From assembly GCF_003056305.1 (NCBI RefSeq), contig NZ_PYVX01000008.1, positions 1 through 64,000 on the forward strand: a stretch of 64,000 nt of DNA, in the 5' to 3' direction. Shown piece by piece: positions 59,816 to 64,000 of the stretch. Both the position numbers and the translations under genes were made by a program. This DNA comes from Halomonas denitrificans. GTDB taxonomy: Bacteria; Pseudomonadota; Gammaproteobacteria; Pseudomonadales; Halomonadaceae. Position 1 is the first letter of the stretch. Each line of letters opens with the position of its first letter. The notes under the pieces were generated by a model. It was not told where the DNA came from and did no database searches. It saw only the letters and a list, made by a program, of their open reading frames with translations.

Positions 59816-61384
59816 ATGACGACACCCTCCGACGCGACGTCCCGACGGGATCGCGGCTTCTTCGGCCACCCCCGCCCGCTGGGCTCGCTGTTCTTCACCG
59901 AGATGTGGGAACGCTTCTCTTACTACGGCATCCGCCCGCTGCTGGTGCTGTTCATGGCCGCCGGCCTCGCCGAGGGCGGCCTGGGCTTCAGCCGCGAGGA
60001 CGCCGCGGCCATTGTCGGCATCTACGCAGGCGCCATCTACCTCTCGGCCCTGCCCGGCGGCTGGCTGGCCGACAACTGGCTCGGCCAGCGCCGCGCCGTC
60101 TGGTACGGCTCGGTCCTGATCGCCCTGGGCCACCTGGCCATCGCCCTCTCGGCGCTGTGGGGCGCCACTGCCTTCTTCATCGGCCTGCTGCTGATCGTGC
60201 TCGGCTCGGGGCTGTTCAAGACCTGCATCACCGTGATGGTGGGCAGCCTCTACGACGAGGGCGACGCGCGCCGCGACGGCGGCTTCGCGATCTTCTACAT
60301 GGGCATCAACCTCGGCGCCCTGCTGGCCCCGCTGATGACGGGCCTGCTGATCGAGAGCGGTGGCTGGCACTGGGGCTTCGGCATCGGTGGCCTGGGCATG
60401 CTCGCCGCGCTGCTGATCTTCCGCCTCTGGGCGATTCCCGCCATGCGCCGCGCCGACGCCGAGCGCGGCCGTGACGCCAGCTGGGACGCCCCGGCCGTCC
60501 AGCGCCGCGGCGTGGGGCTCGCGGTCTCGGCCCTGTCGCTCGCCGCTGCCGCCCTGGTGGGCCTCGCGGCCGTCGGCGTGATCCGGCTCAACCCGGTGGC
60601 GATCGCCGAGGCGATGACCAGCGTGATCATCGTCTGCGCGCTAGGCTTCTTCGTCTACCTGATGGCCTTCGCCGGTCTCGACGCCCGGGAGCGCGCCCGG
60701 GTGGTGGTGGCCTTCCTGCTGATCGTCGCCTCGGCCTTCTTCTGGGCCTCCTTCGAGCAGCAACCCACCTCTTATAACCTCTTCGCCAACGACTACACCG
60801 ACCGCGCGCTGTTCGGCTGGGAGATCCCCACGGTCTGGTTCCAGTCGCTCAACGCCGTCTTCATCATCCTGCTCGGCCCGCTGTTCGGCTGGCTGTGGCC
60901 GGCCCTGGGCCGCCGCGGCCTGGAGCCGAGCAGCGCCAGCAAGTTCGTGATGGGCCTGCTGTTCGCCGCCGCCGGCTTCGGCCTGATGATGCTCGCCGCC
61001 CGCCAGGTGCTCATCGGCGACGGCCTGGTCTCGCCGCTGTGGATCACCGCCAGCCTGCTGCTGCTGACCCTCGGCGAGATGTGCCTGAGCCCGGTGGGCC
61101 TCTCCACAATGAGCACCCTGGCGCCCCGGCGCATCCGCGGCCAGCTGATGGGCCTGTGGTTCACCTCGCTGGCGCTGGGCAACCTGGTGGCCGGCCTGAT
61201 CGGCGGCAACGTCAGCGCCGACAAGCTCGCCGAGCTGCCGGCGCTGTTCGGCCGCTCGGCCGTGGCACTGGTACTCTGTGCCCTGGTGCTGGCGCTGCTG
61301 ACGCCGCTGATCGGCCGCATGCTCAAGGGCAGCCAGCGCGAGACCGCCGCCTCGTCCCCCACCTCATCCACCACCGGAGCCTGA
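59816..61384 (+). CDS. POT-family proton-dependent oligopeptide transporter
   Basis: A 522-residue symporter with about 14 transmembrane segments. The ExxERF signature TEMWERFSYYGIRPLL is near residue 30 and the LPGGWLADNWLGQRR loop near 82. FYMGINLGALLAPLM near 162 and SFFWASFEQQ-like VASAFFWASFEQQ near 305 are also typical. It imports di- and tripeptides with protons. The stop is 1 nt from the aminopeptidase start, so peptides taken up would be processed by the product of the next gene. Confidence 0.93.
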   Translation: MTTPSDATSRRDRGFFGHPRPLGSLFFTEMWERFSYYGIRPLLVLFMAAGLAEGGLGFSREDAAAIVGIYAGAIYLSALPGGWLADNWLGQRRAVWYGSVLIALGHLAIALSALWGATAFFIGLLLIVLGSGLFKTCITVMVGSLYDEGDARRDGGFAIFYMGINLGALLAPLMTGLLIESGGWHWGFGIGGLGMLAALLIFRLWAIPAMRRADAERGRDASWDAPAVQRRGVGLAVSALSLAAAALVGLAAVGVIRLNPVAIAEAMTSVIIVCALGFFVYLMAFAGLDARERARVVVAFLLIVASAFFWASFEQQPTSYNLFANDYTDRALFGWEIPTVWFQSLNAVFIILLGPLFGWLWPALGRRGLEPSSASKFVMGLLFAAAGFGLMMLAARQVLIGDGLVSPLWITASLLLLTLGEMCLSPVGLSTMSTLAPRRIRGQLMGLWFTSLALGNLVAGLIGGNVSADKLAELPALFGRSAVALVLCALVLALLTPLIGRMLKGSQRETAASSPTSSTTGA

Positions 61385-61385
61385 C

Positions 61386-63200
61386 ATGAGCCACGCCCCC
61401 TCGACCCCCGCGGCCCGCCTCGCCGCCCTGCGCGACGCCATGCGCGAGCACGCCATCGACGCCTGGTGGCTGCCCTCGTCCGACCCCCACAACTCCGAAT
61501 ACCTGCCCGAGCACTGGGCCGGCCGCGCCTGGCTCTCCGGCTTCGACGGCTCGGTGGGCACCCTGGTGGTGACCCAGGAGGCCGCCGGGCTGTGGGTCGA
61601 CAGCCGCTACTTCGTGCAGGCCGAGGCCCAGCTCGCGGGCTCCGGCATCGAGATGATGAAGCTCGTCCAGGGCCAGGCGACGGCCCCCATGACCTGGCTG
61701 GCCGAACGCCTGCCGGCCGGGGCTACTCTCGGCTACGACGCCCAGGTGGTCTCGCTGGCCCACGCCCGTCAGATGGAGGAGATCCTCGGCCCGGTCGGCA
61801 TCGCCCGGCGCGGCGACCTGGACCTGCTCGATGCCGTCTGGCCCGACCGCCCGGCGCTGCCCGCCCAGCCGCTCTACGCCCAGCCCGCCGCCTTCCGGGA
61901 CGAGACCCGCCCCGAGCGCCTGGCCCGGGTGCGCGCGGCCATGGCCGAGCACGGCGCCGACTGGCACCCGCTCTCGACCCTGGACGACATCGCCTGGCTG
62001 ACCCAGCTGCGCGGCGACGACGTCACCTACAACCCGGTGTTCCTGGCCCATCTGCTGGTCGGGCGCGAGACGGCCACCCTGTTCGTCGCCCCCGGCACCC
62101 TCGATACCGAGCTCGAGGCGGCGCTGGCCGCCGACGGCATTGCCGTCGCCCCCTACGACGCCTGGCCCGCGCACCTCGCCGCCCTGCCCGCCGAGGCCCG
62201 CGTGCTGCTCGACCCGGCCAAGCTGACCCTGGGCACCCGCCAGGCGCTGCCCGCCGAGATGGCGGTGGTCGAGGCCTTCCAGCCCAGCACCCTGGACAAG
62301 GGCCGCAAGACCGACGCCGAGCTGGCCCATGTGCGCCGCACCATGGAGGCCGATGGCGCCGCCCTGTGCCGCTTCTTCGCCTGGCTGGAGCGGGCGCTGT
62401 CCGAGGGCGAGCGGGTCACCGAGCTGGACGTGGAGACGCGTCTGCGCGAGGAGCGCGCCCGGGATGCGCACTTCGTCAGCGAGAGCTTCAACACCATCGC
62501 CGCCTTCAACGCCAACGGCGCCCTGCCCCACTACCGGGCCACGCCCGAGGCCCACGCGGTGATCGCGGGCGACGGCCTGCTGCTGATCGACTCCGGCGGC
62601 CAGTACCACGGCGGCACCACCGACATCACCCGCATGGTGCCGGTGGGCGAGGTCTCGGCCGCCCAGCGCGAGGACTGCAGCCTGGTGCTCAAGGGCACCA
62701 TCGCCCTCTCCCGGGCCCGCTTCCCGGAGGGCATCGCCGCGCCGCGCCTGGACGCCATCGCCCGCGCCCCGCTGTGGGCCACCGGCCGCGACTACGGCCA
62801 CGGCACCGGCCACGGCGTGGGCTACTTCCTCAACGTCCACGAGGGGCCCCAGGTGATCAGCGCCGGCGCCCCGGTGGCGCCCCATACCGCCATGCGCGCG
62901 GGGATGATCACCTCCATCGAGCCCGGCGTATATCGCCCGGGCGAGTGGGGCGTACGCATCGAGAACCTGGTCGCCAACCGGCCGGCCGAGGCGAGCGACT
63001 TCGGCGACTTCCTGCGCTTCGAGACGCTGACCCTGTGCCCGATCGACACCCGCTGCCTCGATGTCGCGCTGCTCGACGCCGCCGAGGCCGACTGGCTCGA
63101 CGCCTACCACGCCGAGGTGCGCGACCGCCTCGCACCCCACCTCGAGGGCGAGGCCCTGGCCTGGCTCGAGGAGCGCACCCGGCCGCTCGACCGCGGCTGA
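61386..63200 (+). CDS. Xaa-Pro aminopeptidase (aminopeptidase P, M24B)
   Basis: A 604-residue enzyme releasing N-terminal residues before proline. Two creatinase-type N-terminal domains (about 5-140 and 165-310) precede the pita-bread catalytic domain (about 320-540). Metal ligands: the Asp pair in LLIDSGGQYHGGTTDITR near 400-415, His in GTGHGVGYFLNVHEG near 480, and Glu in SIEPGVYRPGEWGVRIEN near 520. The three-domain layout is the eukaryote-like long form (about 600 residues) rather than the 440-residue PepP of E. coli. It is translationally coupled to the POT transporter. Confidence 0.92.
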   Translation: MSHAPSTPAARLAALRDAMREHAIDAWWLPSSDPHNSEYLPEHWAGRAWLSGFDGSVGTLVVTQEAAGLWVDSRYFVQAEAQLAGSGIEMMKLVQGQATAPMTWLAERLPAGATLGYDAQVVSLAHARQMEEILGPVGIARRGDLDLLDAVWPDRPALPAQPLYAQPAAFRDETRPERLARVRAAMAEHGADWHPLSTLDDIAWLTQLRGDDVTYNPVFLAHLLVGRETATLFVAPGTLDTELEAALAADGIAVAPYDAWPAHLAALPAEARVLLDPAKLTLGTRQALPAEMAVVEAFQPSTLDKGRKTDAELAHVRRTMEADGAALCRFFAWLERALSEGERVTELDVETRLREERARDAHFVSESFNTIAAFNANGALPHYRATPEAHAVIAGDGLLLIDSGGQYHGGTTDITRMVPVGEVSAAQREDCSLVLKGTIALSRARFPEGIAAPRLDAIARAPLWATGRDYGHGTGHGVGYFLNVHEGPQVISAGAPVAPHTAMRAGMITSIEPGVYRPGEWGVRIENLVANRPAEASDFGDFLRFETLTLCPIDTRCLDVALLDAAEADWLDAYHAEVRDRLAPHLEGEALAWLEERTRPLDRG

Positions 63201-63203
63201 TCG

Positions 63204-63230
63204 AGCGTCGCTCCCACTTGGAGCGACGCC
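63204..63230 (+). terminator. First hairpin after the aminopeptidase gene
   Basis: Stem gcgtcgctcc/ggagcgacgc with a short loop, 3 nt after the stop codon, followed by a second hairpin. Confidence 0.5.
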
Positions 63231-63240
63231 CGACACGACC

Positions 63241-63266
63241 AGGGGCGCCGGCATGCCGGCGCCCCT
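63241..63266. terminator. Second hairpin, likely shared terminator
   Basis: Perfect 26-nt palindrome built on aggggcgccggc. It lies between the aminopeptidase gene and the convergent TctA gene. No T tract follows. Confidence 0.5.
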
Positions 63267-63350
63267 GGTCGTTGGAGCCTCGGTGACAGCGATGTCAGGA
63301 GAAAGGAGCGTCTTGGCAGTTGCGGTTGCGCTTTCGCCACTGCCGCGGAG

Positions 63351-64000
63351 TTACACCCGCCGTTTCATCAGCCAGTGGAACAACAGCCCGCCCACCAGCA
63401 GGACGATGGCAAACAGATAGATGCCCACCGAGATGCCGCTGTTCCAGATGATGCTCCAGTCGCCCCCGGAGATCGACATGGCACGGCGCAGGTTGTACTC
63501 CATCTGGCCACCCAGCAGCAGCCCCAGCACCACCGGCACCGTGGGAATCTCCAGCTTGCGCAGCCCGTAGCCCAGCACGCCGAAAGCCAGCATCAGATAG
63601 AGATCGAAGGCGCTGTTGCCGAGCGAGTAGACGCCGACGAAAGCGACCATGACCACCATCGGCATCAGGAACCAGCCCGGCGCCCTCAGCACCCGCGCGA
63701 ACAGCCCCACCAGCGGAATGTTGAGCGCCAGCAGCATCAGGTTGCCGAGGAACAGCGCCGCCACCAGGCCCCACACCAGCTCGGGCTGATTCTCGAACAG
63801 CAGCGGGCCCGGGGTGATGTTCATCGACAGCAGCAGCGCCAGCAGGATGGCCGTGGTGCCGCTGCCGGGAATGCCCAGCGACAGCATGGGGATCAGCGCC
63901 CCCCCGGCGGCGGCGTTGTTGCCCGCCTCAGGTGCGGCCACCCCATGCGGGTCGCCGTGGCCGAAATTGCCGCGCGCGCCCTGCCAGCGTCGCTCCAGGG
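63351..64000 (-). CDS. TctA-type permease of a tripartite tricarboxylate transporter (3' part)
   Basis: The frame is open to the window edge and encodes the C-terminal 216 residues of a large TTT permease. GDPHGVAAPEAGNNAAAGGALIP followed by LSLGIPGSGTTAILL is the TctA hallmark, and about five transmembrane helices follow. The full protein is normally about 500 residues, so roughly 290 residues lie outside. The small subunit TctB and binding protein TctC should be upstream on the minus strand, beyond the window. The substrate (citrate or another carboxylate) cannot be told. Confidence 0.9.
   Translation of the reverse strand, partial: LERRWQGARGNFGHGDPHGVAAPEAGNNAAAGGALIPMLSLGIPGSGTTAILLALLLSMNITPGPLLFENQPELVWGLVAALFLGNLMLLALNIPLVGLFARVLRAPGWFLMPMVVMVAFVGVYSLGNSAFDLYLMLAFGVLGYGLRKLEIPTVPVVLGLLLGGQMEYNLRRAMSISGGDWSIIWNSGISVGIYLFAIVLLVGGLLFHWLMKRRV

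Overview
The window is a GC-rich chromosomal segment of a gammaproteobacterium. Protein similarity, codon use and gene order (PA0546-0555-like metK/tkt/epd/pgk/fba, PA4770-4772-like lactate genes) point to Halomonadaceae, probably Halomonas or a close relative. Genus assignment is inference from remembered families, since no search was run. Gene content is mostly housekeeping and nutrient uptake. I see no phage, insertion sequence, CRISPR array or plasmid function.

Layout. Positions 1-5.5 kb hold a complete rRNA operon on the minus strand (16S, tRNA-Ile, tRNA-Ala, 23S, 5S) with two boxA elements and tandem promoters. A repeat-containing lipoprotein (5.8-7.6 kb) follows. Next is a lactate-oxidation pair (dld-like, lldD; 7.7-11.8 kb) divergent from an LldR-type regulator, with two textbook GntR operators between them. 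Behind lldR lies a DctB/DctD-type sensor kinase and sigma-54 activator. A run of transport and metabolism genes follows: YdjM-like hydrolase, gamma-carbonic anhydrase, NSS symporter, oligopeptidase A, YheV, Na/Pi cotransporter. At 23.3-26.8 kb is a TAXI-type TRAP transporter, preceded by a sigma-54 promoter and a dyad that the DctD-like activator could bind.

From 27 to 35.4 kb lie methylation-cycle genes (metF, ahcY, metK) interspersed with two transporters, an AraC regulator and ligB. From 35.6 to 44.5 kb are the central-carbon genes tkt, epd, pgk and class II fba, split by a block holding class I fbaB, two Hsp20 genes behind a sigma-32-like promoter, and an lrgA/lrgB pair. A twice-frameshifted phosphatase pseudogene separates this from an aspartate/asparagine locus (45.4-50.4 kb): XRE-type regulator, AGCS symporter, aspartase and asparaginase.

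The last part holds a CaCA antiporter, a two-gene potassium-channel module, a YieH-like phosphatase, YciH/SUI1, a sirtuin, a NERD-domain membrane protein, RNase T2 with dGTPase, a POT peptide symporter with Xaa-Pro aminopeptidase, and the 3' part of a TctA permease cut by the window edge.

How the genes work together. Lactate, C4-acids or other carboxylates, amino acids and peptides are imported and fed into central carbon metabolism. The clearest regulatory circuits in the DNA are LldR with its two operators, the DctBD candidate with the sigma-54 TRAP promoter, the heat-shock control of hsp20, and the nested dyads between the XRE regulator and the AGCS operon. No clearly undescribed multi-gene system is proven here. 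The best leads are the AGCS-aspartase-asparaginase locus with its unfamiliar regulator, the potassium channel with its small membrane partner, and the sigma-54 TRAP circuit.
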